Shown here: one piece after another, positions 20,009 through 29,193 of the stretch
How positions within the stretch are numbered: position 1 is the stretch's first letter
Layout: each line of letters opens with the position of its first letter
Assembly (NCBI GenBank): GCA_040954595.2
Contig: CM082582.2
Coordinates: 4,650,001 to 4,714,000, forward strand
Length of the DNA stretch: 64,000 nucleotides
Direction: 5' to 3'
Source of the DNA: Balanoglossus misakiensis
Taxonomy: Eukaryota > Hemichordata
The notes under the pieces: generated by a model
What the model was told of the DNA's origin: nothing
Database searches by the model: none
The model's input: only the letters and a program-made list of their open reading frames with translations
Made by a program: the position numbers and the translations under genes

Positions 20009-21285
20009 AATAATGGTTTTTGTTGTTGGAGAAGATCGTTTGCGAAATAATTGTAATACACTATTGTTGTAATAAAGTTGGGCGGTAACGTATCCACACT
20101 TTGTAGATATTGTGGTATGGCCTGTTGATTTGTGAATAGTTCGAGGGAAGAGTCAACCTTTCATTTAATTTGTCCATGAGACATTTCAAGGCAGCTGCAG
20201 GGGAAAAATTGTTGTTTCTATGAAATTGGTTGCGACGCAATTAAGTGGCCCGTGGAAAACAAGAGACGACGCAAGTTAAATTGTGCACGGTTAATGTTAT
20301 ACTGTTCCATATTCATCACCATGGTTGGTTTACATTTACCCATGCAAAAATGCTATGCATTCACAACAGAGAACATGATTCAAGACAATCATGGGCTGAA
20401 CAAATTCGGCATAAATGTATTTTGTTTCAAGCTTGCGGAGTCATTCTGCTATAAAATGATCTATGCATGCATACTGTAAATATCATGGCACATTCAGTTG
20501 ATTCAAATCCAAAGTTGAAAACTGACAAGACATTAATACTTCCCCACTCAATAATGCAATTTAGCAGAAATGGTTGACAAGAAAGCTGAGTTTATTAGAG
20601 CAAAATGAACAAACTCCATAAGTCATTCTACCATAAAATGTTCAATACATGCACACCTTAATACGGCCAAGAAATTAAATATTTCATTCATTCATTAATT
20701 TTTTTCCCTGGAATTGTCCCCGAGGCACTTCTTCACTCTAAAACACCAACTTGTTTAATTTCATAATTTGATTAAAGCCTATAAACATATCTCCCAAGAT
20801 CACACACTGTCAGACAAAGTTGTGAACTTTTTCACAGTACTGTTGTTAAATTTGCTTGCCTGTTGTTCTGTCGGATGGTCAGTTTTACATTTCAACTCCT
20901 ATGTTTATGGCCGGATTTGTACACAGATGGGACAGTTGAGCCAAAGAAACACAAATGTAGCCACAGTACATATTGAAAGACAGCAACTTTGTCCCTGTAA
21001 TGACTTTCTACTCATGATGTTTACCTCTAGCAAGATGATAAGTCAACAGCGTGGCAACGGACACATAAAGACTTTGATGAAGATGAAGACCTGCGCTCAT
21101 CTTCGTTATCATACGTATTCTGCATCTACGAGAACCGTGACGATGTAGTCGCGTTTTCCTTTTCACTTGGACAACTTCTGTCTTCAAGGGAATCAATTAT
21201 ATTATCGCTGTTCTATGTGTTGCCCACATCACTCAATGCGTGAATCAGGCTATAGTCTATCATATTGTTATTCTCGTGGTTGTTT
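20009..21285. other. AT-rich non-coding stretch, probable cellular-type DNA
   Basis: No long open frame and no recognisable viral gene. It lies downstream (3') of the zinc-finger gene on the minus strand and may be its 3' untranslated and flanking DNA. The exact left boundary of the cellular segment is not visible. Confidence 0.4.
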
Positions 21286-22504
21286 TCATAGGGGGGATGG
21301 ATAGGCAGTTGATGTAACTGGCGATATGGGGTTTTCTTCAATTGGGTATCCATACATGGCAAGCACAGTATTGTACGTACTTTCCAAGCCCTGGAAAATC
21401 AATAAACAATTTAAATATTATTTCGATAAATAATGACGCTGGATCTTGTTTTGTTTAAGTAACGTATGAAGAAGCAATGTACTTGCATCTCGACTTTTTG
21501 CTATAAATGAAAAACAAGATGTATCCACTTGGAAGAAGCTGTCAAGCAATGTGTGATGATTGCATTTTTCCTAACTACCATGGATGCCATAGAGGGCGCT
21601 ATTAGGGGTCAGCTTCAAAACTACGGGGTTCTTAACAAAACCTCGACTGTTAACAAGTAGGTATACGTTGATTTGTCCCTCCATGTAGCCCAAGTAAACT
21701 GTGTACATGATGATTGTGCCCTTACCTGTGGCAATGCAGTACTGTCATTGATTATTCCGTTCTTTGTTAAACCATGAATGCCATCGCCGTCTTCATCTAG
21801 ACGACTTAGTCTGACTCCATCTTAGAAGAAGAGAAAGACATTCATTGATTCACCTTGATTGCAATTCTGTCCAGATTTAATAAATGCAGATACAAATCAA
21901 CTTGTCATTAGCTGTAAGTGCAAATAACAAACAAAACACCAGCTACTGCCGACAACTTACCAGGGTTCTCTTTGCCCACGATGCCTTTGACATGCTTGGG
22001 AATCTTGATTTCCATCTTCCAGGCTGTTTGGTACCGACATTTCTTCATATGTACCCGGAGCGATGATTTACGCTTGTATCCCATCCCGCACCATTGACAG
22101 ACATGTCTCCTTTCTTCCGTGTGTGTCACCATATGTTCTAGGAGCGCGTATCTACGCCTCGCTTCATACGGACACACACTGCATTTATAGGGTTTCTCGT
22201 CGCTGTGGGTTGTCAGGTGCCTTTTCAGATTGCCTTTCAGTGCTGAGGCAAAGCCACAGATGTCACAAGTGTATGGCCTGTCATCTGAAGAAGCAAACAA
22301 ACCAAAGTCCAATTATTCAAGCCTCAAAAAGTGCCATGCATATCCATATGCTGGGAACAAATTTCGCCAATGTAAATACCAAGAATGCATATGCCAGACA
22401 TGTAATCTATTTTTGTCCCCTTTCAACTAATTAGTCCTACTGTAATATGGACAATGAGTCCGAAATACAGTTTATAATAATAATAATAATACTAATACTA
22501 ATAC

Positions 22505-22552
<48 letters not shown>

Positions 22553-22633
22553 GCATACTAAAATTGTACGGGTAAAATTATCATTTTTCATCACGGAACT
22601 GAACAGATTATGTTTACCTCTAGTCGGTCTCAT
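21286..22633 (-). CDS. Intron-containing C2H2 zinc-finger gene of cellular type
   Basis: Four minus-strand exons fit together in frame. Exon 1 is 22618-22633 (ATG plus five codons), exon 2 is 21961-22284, exon 3 is 21726-21820 and exon 4 is 21286-21390 with a TGA. Every junction has GT donors (GTAAAC, GTAAGT, GTAAGG) and pyrimidine-rich AG acceptors, and phases 1, 1 and 0 match. Total 540 bases, 179 residues. Exon 2 encodes two complete C2H2 fingers with a linker of the SDEKPY type and a third finger (CQWCGM...HMKKC) with Cys in place of the last His. It is probably a nuclear DNA-binding protein. Herpesviral genes lie on both sides, so this is captured or inserted host DNA. Clean introns exclude an mRNA-derived copy. 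Confidence 0.78.
22474..22551. repeat. Trinucleotide microsatellite (AAT/ACT)n
   Basis: A run of ataataat with an internal actaatact block, inside intron 1 of the zinc-finger gene. Confidence 0.9.
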
Positions 22634-23137
22634 CTTCGAATGGGTCGTCTATCTATGTTCGCTGGGCCGGGAGACGTTTGACGTGTGTCGGTGGTGTCAG
22701 AGTTGGGCAGAATGTCACGCCCTATGCGACGACCGTAGCCGAAGTGGTGGCGTAACGACCTCTCCAGGCCTGATAATAGGTGGATATGTGGCATGTCAGC
22801 GAGTGTTGACGGTTCTTATTCGCGTGGGACATCGTACGGGTGTTTTAAATTCCCATCGACCAATTAGAAAGCGCGGGCGGGGTGCGCCGAAGCTCTGTCC
22901 ATAGCAAAATGGATGTGAATAGTTTGCTGGTTACAGTGTGGTCAAAGGCTTAGGCACGAAAGACGCAATAATTTTATAGTGATCCCCCCCCCCCTCACCC
23001 GGTTCATTTTGACATAGCCTTGTTTACAAAACCCGTGGAGTGTAGGGCACTGCCTTTATTTACAAACATACGTAGATATATAGTGAATTCATGGTACAGA
23101 CAAATTAAACAGAAATTGATTTAGTCTTCATTTATTC
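22634..23137. other. Upstream flank of zinc-finger gene; junction back to viral DNA
   Basis: GC-richer than its surroundings to about 22905, fitting the 5' untranslated and promoter part of the zinc-finger gene. Then comes a poly-C tract near 22983-22994 and AT-rich DNA to the next viral stop codon. The plus-strand frame of 73 codons at 22683 is not convincing. Confidence 0.4.
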
Positions 23138-23791
23138 TCAAGATGACCGATAACTATTACCACTTGTCACCCGAAAAACCTTGGGCATAACAGTTTTCAT
23201 AACTTCGTCGGACCAGTAAACAGTGTTGTTATTTTGAAACTGGAACACATAATGTAACTGTTTATTCATTACATATTCGATGCTGGTGCTGACGAGGCGA
23301 CAAGTAACGTGTTTATATCCCATCCTATTCTGACATTTTCTACAGGTGTCTTCGAAAGAATCTGGTCCATTTAAAAAACACCAGTCACTATTCATTCGTT
23401 CTTCTTTGCCTCGCTGGAATACTTCGAGTTGTGTGTGCATTCTAAAAGGGTAACCTCTGTTCAAAACTATGACCCTACTTCGTGGCCATGTATGAGCGAT
23501 TTCATTGTCCGCAAATTCTCCTGTAACATTGTGATTCCTAATTGTATATGCCCCGGATCTGGCGTGCACCGTGATTCGGTCAGGCGCTGAACAATCGCGG
23601 CGAACGATTATGCCTGGCCAAGTTTTATACAAACTGGTTGGTGTCGCAAGATTAAAGTCAGACCGTTTTAAGTTTGGGGAGTCTTGAAATCTTAAACAAT
23701 AACTGGCAGCCTGATCGATGCCAGCACATTCAGGTATAGTCGCAGAAATAATACACACGGCGATACATAGGAGGTGTGAAATGCCCTGCAT
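23138..23791 (-). CDS. Secreted paralogue of the metalloprotease, zinc site lost
   Basis: A 217-residue protein with a signal peptide (MQGISHLLCIAVCIISATIPECA). It aligns along its length with the metalloprotease at 8663-9340: shared landmarks are YCL-x-F, WPG, C-x-x-P-x-RIT-H-R, G-x-F-x-D-x-x-I-A-H, W, VIVLNR or TIVLNR, DWCF and a C-x-x-C pair. Where the other has HEIGHVIGHDH this one has NKQLHYVFQFQ, so the catalytic Glu and at least two zinc-binding His are gone, although a VM turn is kept. It is probably a pseudo-protease acting as a binding or decoy protein. It sits 34 bases past the end of the unknown 994-residue gene on the same strand. Confidence 0.78.
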   Translation of the reverse strand: MQGISHLLCIAVCIISATIPECAGIDQAASYCLRFQDSPNLKRSDFNLATPTSLYKTWPGIIVRRDCSAPDRITVHARSGAYTIRNHNVTGEFADNEIAHTWPRSRVIVLNRGYPFRMHTQLEVFQRGKEERMNSDWCFLNGPDSFEDTCRKCQNRMGYKHVTCRLVSTSIEYVMNKQLHYVFQFQNNNTVYWSDEVMKTVMPKVFRVTSGNSYRSS

Positions 23792-23825
23792 GATTTCGGT
23801 TTGGTATCAAGTCAAAGCAATGTCA

Positions 23826-26810
23826 TTAATAAGCGTTTATATGACCAGGGGGGTTTGGAAGTGAAACGTCTACCCATATCTGACTCAACCATTTCGTCAT
23901 AGGATCTTTCCCTTCGCCAAAAGCGTCTTCAATTCGAGGACAGAAATGAAACATTTCCAAATGTCCAACGCCTGATACATTTTTGTCGGAGTGGTCGTTT
24001 TCAGACAAATATTTGTAAATGATTTGCGAAGGCACATATACATGTGTCGTCTTCTTTGCTACAACTCGCAAACAAGAGTGTTCGTCGTCCGGACTATTTG
24101 TTAAAAAACTACTTGTATATGCGGGTGTTGCTTGAATCCGCGGCGTGTTTGTATAGTGTATGAATGGTTTCGAGTGAGACGTATCTCTCAAAAACCAATC
24201 GGAAAGCATGTTTTTGCCAGGAGAACTTTGCAAGTAAGACTCCAATGGAAGTGTACCCAATATAGGCGAACCCCATAGTTTTGTCACCGCCCTTACACAA
24301 TATACATAGCACTCGGTGTGAGGATGGTCGTGATTCCATTTATAGGGTTCGTATATGAATTCCGACGTTAGATCAGTGTCAGTTTGTTGTGAAACCGTGG
24401 GAGTAGTTCGGCTTGTGATATTACATTTATCAATAATCCACTGTATCGCTTCTGGACGTTTGACGTCGCAAGATATCACGCCGGCTGGAATTCTATTTAT
24501 CGTGTCAAGTATTGTACAGTAACTTCCACTCTTTATCACGGCAGGATCGATTGAACATTCTGAAGCTATTATGCTCATGTGCGATTCTCTATGATGTTTT
24601 GCTACCGACAATGAGTGCAAAACAAGGCGTTGAAAAGCCTTCCATGCAGGAACCAACATTTTATACTGGAGGCTCTGGTGTCGTTCCACAGATCCCAATA
24701 AAGAATGTCGACAAAATGTCATATTATTGTAATCAAACCCTTCCGCAAAAAATAAATCACGTATTATAACTTTGGAGGCATTCAACATTATCGACATAAA
24801 TTGACCATTTCGGTTTGGAAGGCAGTATGCGTATGTCAGAGTGGGAAATAGATTGACATATTGTCTGTATACATCTTGAATAACCTCACTATCATCTCGT
24901 ATACATCGTAAAGCATTTGAAGTGACAATTTGTGCACATTTCTTAGGTTGAAGACCAATTTCTATACACCACCATTTTGGGTATTTGTCAAGTACAGTAC
25001 TTAGATATCGTAAGAAATTCACTTGGGACAGTGTTAATCGATTACGAGCGTAAGATTCAAATAATTTTAACACGCGTGTCCACGTGGCCTCTGGAATGCC
25101 CGGCGGCGAATGACTGGGGGGATTTAACATCAAATTCCGTTCCAAAATATCCAATGCATTAATATAGTTCACCTCGTAGAAATCTCCACACTCCCAACGT
25201 TCTAGGCATTGAACAAATGTGTCAAATACTGGTAACCATACGTGAACAAAAACACTCGTATCCAATGTTTCAGTGGGTGGGTGACTTTGATGTAATATTA
25301 ACAATTTCTCAAACAACCTTTTAACGATAAATACTAAACCAATCCGACTGCTACTTATGCACGAAGCAATGTCCAATGTGGCGAAATAGTTAGTAGGTGT
25401 GCACGAAAACGTGTCCACCCAATGCATTCTTATGCTATTTGCCAGGTCCACGTGTGAATCCGCCCATGTCTTTAGGAAGTTGTCGAATTTTTGTTCTGAA
25501 ATAAATGTCTCTACCTGCGTTGCAACTGGTCCGTCTGCTAACGCAAACGCGGCTAATTGAACAGTTGATAAAATATTGTCTTGCGTGCGGGATCCTGCAA
25601 TGTTATGGAGAAAAAATGCCCACAGATAAGCGAATCCCAATTCAATGAGATTTCGTTCTCTAAGTCTGGATGCCGCTAGATTAATTTCGGTTGTTAAGCT
25701 ATGCATATTTTCATCCGACAGTGTTTGTAATAAAAAATCTGGCAAGCTTGCGATCGAATTTTTTGGACTTGTCAGGCCCCACGCGTGTATGGCTTTAGAC
25801 ACATCCGCGTGTAGTCCAAGGGATGAACCTGTACGTGCTATTATCTCGCTGAAGTCAATATTAGTACTTGTAATATCTAAAAATCTGTCCAATAAAGACT
25901 GTGTTTTACGAAGAACATCTAGTAAGCCCAACATAGACGACTTGGAGGTCTCGTGGACACATGCAACCATGTCTTGAACTTGATTTCTCGCGTAACAAAC
26001 TTTCCAACCTACCGGTGTAAAGCACTTGCCTAACAACGAATTAAAACCGCCTAACGTCGTCTGCCTTGCTGACACGCGTTCAATTTTTTTTAACTGTTGA
26101 CCACGACAACGTGCAATGTCGGTTAATCGTTGTCGCATAATCTTTTCCAGTTTATCATCTGTAAACTTTCCTTCGCCGCATAATGGAAGACGTCGAATAC
26201 ACGGCCTCTCTTTTTTCATGGGTACTGGGCCGTGTAGAGCCTTTTTAATTTCACCTCGTTCACCCGGGCCCTTTAATTTGAAGCAATTCCCCGTAGAATT
26301 TCTTATACCACTCGGCTCTGATTCGTGCTTACACGTCTTCGAACAGACGCTGTTACCGCCTGAAAAGTGACTAACTACCAACCCATTCGAAAGTCTGCAT
26401 GTGCGTCTACGCAATTCGTCTTTTGACAGACACAGTGGGGAAGGAAATATTGGATAATTACGTCCAATACGTTGAGTAGTCTGAAGAATCATGGACAATA
26501 AAGCTGGGTCCTCAAGTCCCGAACGCCCTGTAATATTCGCGATTTGAGTTCTCGATAAATCCCCGCATTTGGGAAAATCACGTCGGGAAGTTACCACCAC
26601 ACAGGTTCCATCTTTTGAGACAACGCGAACTGCACCAGCATAAATTAACGGGTGCGTTAGTGCGAGTGTTACGGGCTGTTTCCAACCTAGACCATAATTT
26701 TCCACCAATAATTCGTAGTCAATTTCACTTGTGCGTGTTACGACCGGTCCCGATAAAATAGCCGAGTATGGGCCATCATTCATACGATTCAGCTCGAAAA
26801 GATATAGCAT
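23826..26810 (-). CDS. Large unknown protein (994 residues)
   Basis: One of the three largest genes in the window, intact. Starts at the ATG at 26810, or ten codons later at 26783 (MNDGPYSAIL). Rich in scattered Cys, with a CVCARNQ-like conserved-looking segment near residue 270 and largely alpha-helical C-terminal half. No signal peptide, membrane segment, P-loop or nuclease motif is visible. The size would suit a tegument, portal-associated or helicase-primase accessory protein, but nothing in the sequence decides. Its start is separated by only 100 bases from the divergent 512-residue gene. Confidence 0.85.
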   Translation of the reverse strand: MLYLFELNRMNDGPYSAILSGPVVTRTSEIDYELLVENYGLGWKQPVTLALTHPLIYAGAVRVVSKDGTCVVVTSRRDFPKCGDLSRTQIANITGRSGLEDPALLSMILQTTQRIGRNYPIFPSPLCLSKDELRRRTCRLSNGLVVSHFSGGNSVCSKTCKHESEPSGIRNSTGNCFKLKGPGERGEIKKALHGPVPMKKERPCIRRLPLCGEGKFTDDKLEKIMRQRLTDIARCRGQQLKKIERVSARQTTLGGFNSLLGKCFTPVGWKVCYARNQVQDMVACVHETSKSSMLGLLDVLRKTQSLLDRFLDITSTNIDFSEIIARTGSSLGLHADVSKAIHAWGLTSPKNSIASLPDFLLQTLSDENMHSLTTEINLAASRLRERNLIELGFAYLWAFFLHNIAGSRTQDNILSTVQLAAFALADGPVATQVETFISEQKFDNFLKTWADSHVDLANSIRMHWVDTFSCTPTNYFATLDIASCISSSRIGLVFIVKRLFEKLLILHQSHPPTETLDTSVFVHVWLPVFDTFVQCLERWECGDFYEVNYINALDILERNLMLNPPSHSPPGIPEATWTRVLKLFESYARNRLTLSQVNFLRYLSTVLDKYPKWWCIEIGLQPKKCAQIVTSNALRCIRDDSEVIQDVYRQYVNLFPTLTYAYCLPNRNGQFMSIMLNASKVIIRDLFFAEGFDYNNMTFCRHSLLGSVERHQSLQYKMLVPAWKAFQRLVLHSLSVAKHHRESHMSIIASECSIDPAVIKSGSYCTILDTINRIPAGVISCDVKRPEAIQWIIDKCNITSRTTPTVSQQTDTDLTSEFIYEPYKWNHDHPHTECYVYCVRAVTKLWGSPILGTLPLESYLQSSPGKNMLSDWFLRDTSHSKPFIHYTNTPRIQATPAYTSSFLTNSPDDEHSCLRVVAKKTTHVYVPSQIIYKYLSENDHSDKNVSGVGHLEMFHFCPRIEDAFGEGKDPMTKWLSQIWVDVSLPNPPGHINAY

Positions 26811-26910
26811 CGCATGACAATAATTTATCTATTTAAAGTCGCTAATGTACGTATATACGTGGGCATAGAGCGGGGGGAGAGAGGGGGAGAGAGTGAGAAA
26901 GAGAGACAAA

Positions 26911-28449
26911 ATGGCGTTCACATACTTACACTTTAATATTTTTTCGGTATGTCGGCTAACGTACATAACAGTCCACAGTCAAGAAGAAAAGAAACCCAAA
27001 GTAGCCACATTGACAGGCATTCGGAAAAAGCGCCCGAAACCACACTTATATTCTTACGAATCTGTCACACATTTAGGAGAACATATGGCTCGAAAGAGTT
27101 CAAGTATTTTCGTGACTTTGTTCGACAGACAAGTATGTGAAGGCGGATTCACTTTAGACCATTGGTCTTTCACGAAACCTCCTCAAGAACAAATTGTGGA
27201 AGTCACGAAAGTTGACCATACTTTAGGGTTTTGTGGAACCAATGGATCTTCCGTGCGTCAGATCATTGAATTAGTGTATGTTGGTACGGATATTTTGCCC
27301 AGGAAATTTTCTAAACGAGCCACCGAAGACCCCGTCCATCTTTCTGTGAAATCAGTACACGCTATAAAGGCGTGGCTGGGGAAACATTTACCAGAAAAGT
27401 CGTCTCCTTGTTATCGTTGGACAGCTTGTAATGTAGCTATCCCGACGATAGCGATGACGTTGCTAGCTTCGGAAAGATCAAATTTACGGTGGACCAAAAG
27501 CACCTTTGAAGATTACATGGACTTATGCTGGTTTCTCGCGCAACAGGTGTATGGATCTCAACCAAAGACAGTGCTGCATTTACTCAATATAATTGGCGTA
27601 ATATCACACATATCTCCACTGCAGCCCGAAAGTCTTCTATTAGATCATGTAAAACCAGATGGGTCTTATTCTGGTTCAATATTGGAGAAATCTTTATTTG
27701 CCTTCGAGTTACTCTTGGCTGCATTTAAAATGAGATATAGAGCGAAACAGTTTAATGGCGTTTATGACATATTTCACCCCGCTTTAATCGAAATACAACA
27801 TGCTGACGACACTGAGTATATTTACCCGTGCCTGATCGCAAAAAGTACTTTAAAATTAATTGAGTTTGGAAACCAGACAATTTATGTCGACTTTGGACAA
27901 GATTTGTTCATAAAGAGTCTATTACACGAGTTTTGTTATGAGTCAAATGTGGATACATTTCCGACTCCTCCCTTGGGATATACATTTCTGCCCTTACAAA
28001 TGTGGTTTTCTCAACTAAGAGTAAAAACTCTGTATTATATGCGTAATGATTGCTCCAAACCGTCAGCGGTTGTTTTGCGTGGATCAACTATAGTTGAAAC
28101 GCTGCGCGTTCGGTATGGCGTTCGAGTAATGCCGACAGACCAGTTTTACGCGGATAGCTTTGGACAACTAGTGAAACGCCTGTCGCTACCTGAGGTGCCG
28201 TTGATTACGCAAGTACATATAGATCATTGCGAAGATAACAGCCTCCCAGCGACAGAGACACATCCGTGTTGCTTGCATAGGCTGTATGGTAACGCGCGAA
28301 TGTTTCAGAAACATAAACTAGATCATTTTCTGCGGGACGAGAAGTTAGACGCGCGTACACATATGATTAATCTAGTCACGTCTCATACAAAAATGTCACA
28401 TGTCATTAAGTTTTTCGTGACGTTCCTACGGGAACGGGATACAAAATAA
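26911..28449 (+). CDS. Unknown protein (512 residues)
   Basis: Starts at the ATG at 26911 in a good context (acaaaATGgcg), directly after a purine-rich gagagaga tract. Six more upstream codons are open but begin with GTG. No domain is recognised. The C-terminal third contains clustered His/Cys (HIDHCED, HPCCLH) that could be a zinc site. First of three co-oriented genes (26911, 28500, 29194). Confidence 0.82.
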   Translation: MAFTYLHFNIFSVCRLTYITVHSQEEKKPKVATLTGIRKKRPKPHLYSYESVTHLGEHMARKSSSIFVTLFDRQVCEGGFTLDHWSFTKPPQEQIVEVTKVDHTLGFCGTNGSSVRQIIELVYVGTDILPRKFSKRATEDPVHLSVKSVHAIKAWLGKHLPEKSSPCYRWTACNVAIPTIAMTLLASERSNLRWTKSTFEDYMDLCWFLAQQVYGSQPKTVLHLLNIIGVISHISPLQPESLLLDHVKPDGSYSGSILEKSLFAFELLLAAFKMRYRAKQFNGVYDIFHPALIEIQHADDTEYIYPCLIAKSTLKLIEFGNQTIYVDFGQDLFIKSLLHEFCYESNVDTFPTPPLGYTFLPLQMWFSQLRVKTLYYMRNDCSKPSAVVLRGSTIVETLRVRYGVRVMPTDQFYADSFGQLVKRLSLPEVPLITQVHIDHCEDNSLPATETHPCCLHRLYGNARMFQKHKLDHFLRDEKLDARTHMINLVTSHTKMSHVIKFFVTFLRERDTK

Positions 28450-28499
28450 ACTTCTGTATAAATTTAAACGTGTAGTCAGAAATGACATAGTACAAGAAA

Positions 28500-29099
28500 A
28501 TGGCAGGGTTAGACCATCTATACCAATTTGCCGTCCTGCTTCCGTTTCACGACTCGATCTGTAAGTATACGGGTGAACCGAAATCGCCAAAAGACTTTCA
28601 TTCCGTGTACTTCTGTACAGGTGACCAATCATCGTCTACTCATTGCGAGGTTTACGCAGTTCCACCGGGTGAAAACGTTCCCTGGAAAATGTGTGATATT
28701 CCAACCAGCACCAATCTCATAGAAAAATGCAACAGAGGCAAAAATATCATGATATCAAAATCTGCGTTTAGAAATGCCCAATGGAAACGCGGTGCGTTCC
28801 GAAAGAAGTCCCGGAAAACACCGCAAAATTTAGACTCCGCCCAAGCTATAATGGCTATCGCAAACTTGTATTATACTCGTGCGATATGTACTGCAGATAT
28901 ACACGTACAAGTTTTTATACAGGAGAAATATGACATATTCAGCGAGGGTGGATTCCGGATAGAACTATTGCATGATTTTTCGCACGATATTGACCGAGAA
29001 ATTGGTGAATGCCTGGTACAGACTCATACAAACTTATCGATCTTTGGTAAGAACAGACTACACAGTCGGTTTTGTTTAGGGGTTAGGGTTAGGTGTTAA
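28500..29099 (+). CDS. Unknown protein (199 residues)
   Basis: Starts at ATG 28500, 50 bases after the previous stop. It has a basic middle (KRGAFRKKSRKTP, about residues 97-109). The C-terminal codons are formed by a telomere-like gggttagggtt stretch, giving a CLGVRVRC tail that looks non-native, so the original stop may have been altered. No family recognised. Confidence 0.65.
   Translation: MAGLDHLYQFAVLLPFHDSICKYTGEPKSPKDFHSVYFCTGDQSSSTHCEVYAVPPGENVPWKMCDIPTSTNLIEKCNRGKNIMISKSAFRNAQWKRGAFRKKSRKTPQNLDSAQAIMAIANLYYTRAICTADIHVQVFIQEKYDIFSEGGFRIELLHDFSHDIDREIGECLVQTHTNLSIFGKNRLHSRFCLGVRVRC
29075..29093 (+). repeat. Short telomere-like TTAGGG tract
   Basis: TTTAGGGGTTAGGGTTAGG: about three units of the animal telomere repeat at the 3' end of the 199-residue gene. 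Confidence 0.6.
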
Positions 29100-29193
29100 G
29101 ATATCTATTTTTAGAGTGATGAATCCAACTATATTATTACGGAACGCTACATGGATTAAACTTAAACTCTGACTTGTTGATGTTTTCTGGTTT

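Noticed and set aside
20245-21148. Plus-strand frames of 69-126 codons
   Set aside because: AT-rich flank of the zinc-finger gene, no domain features or promoter.
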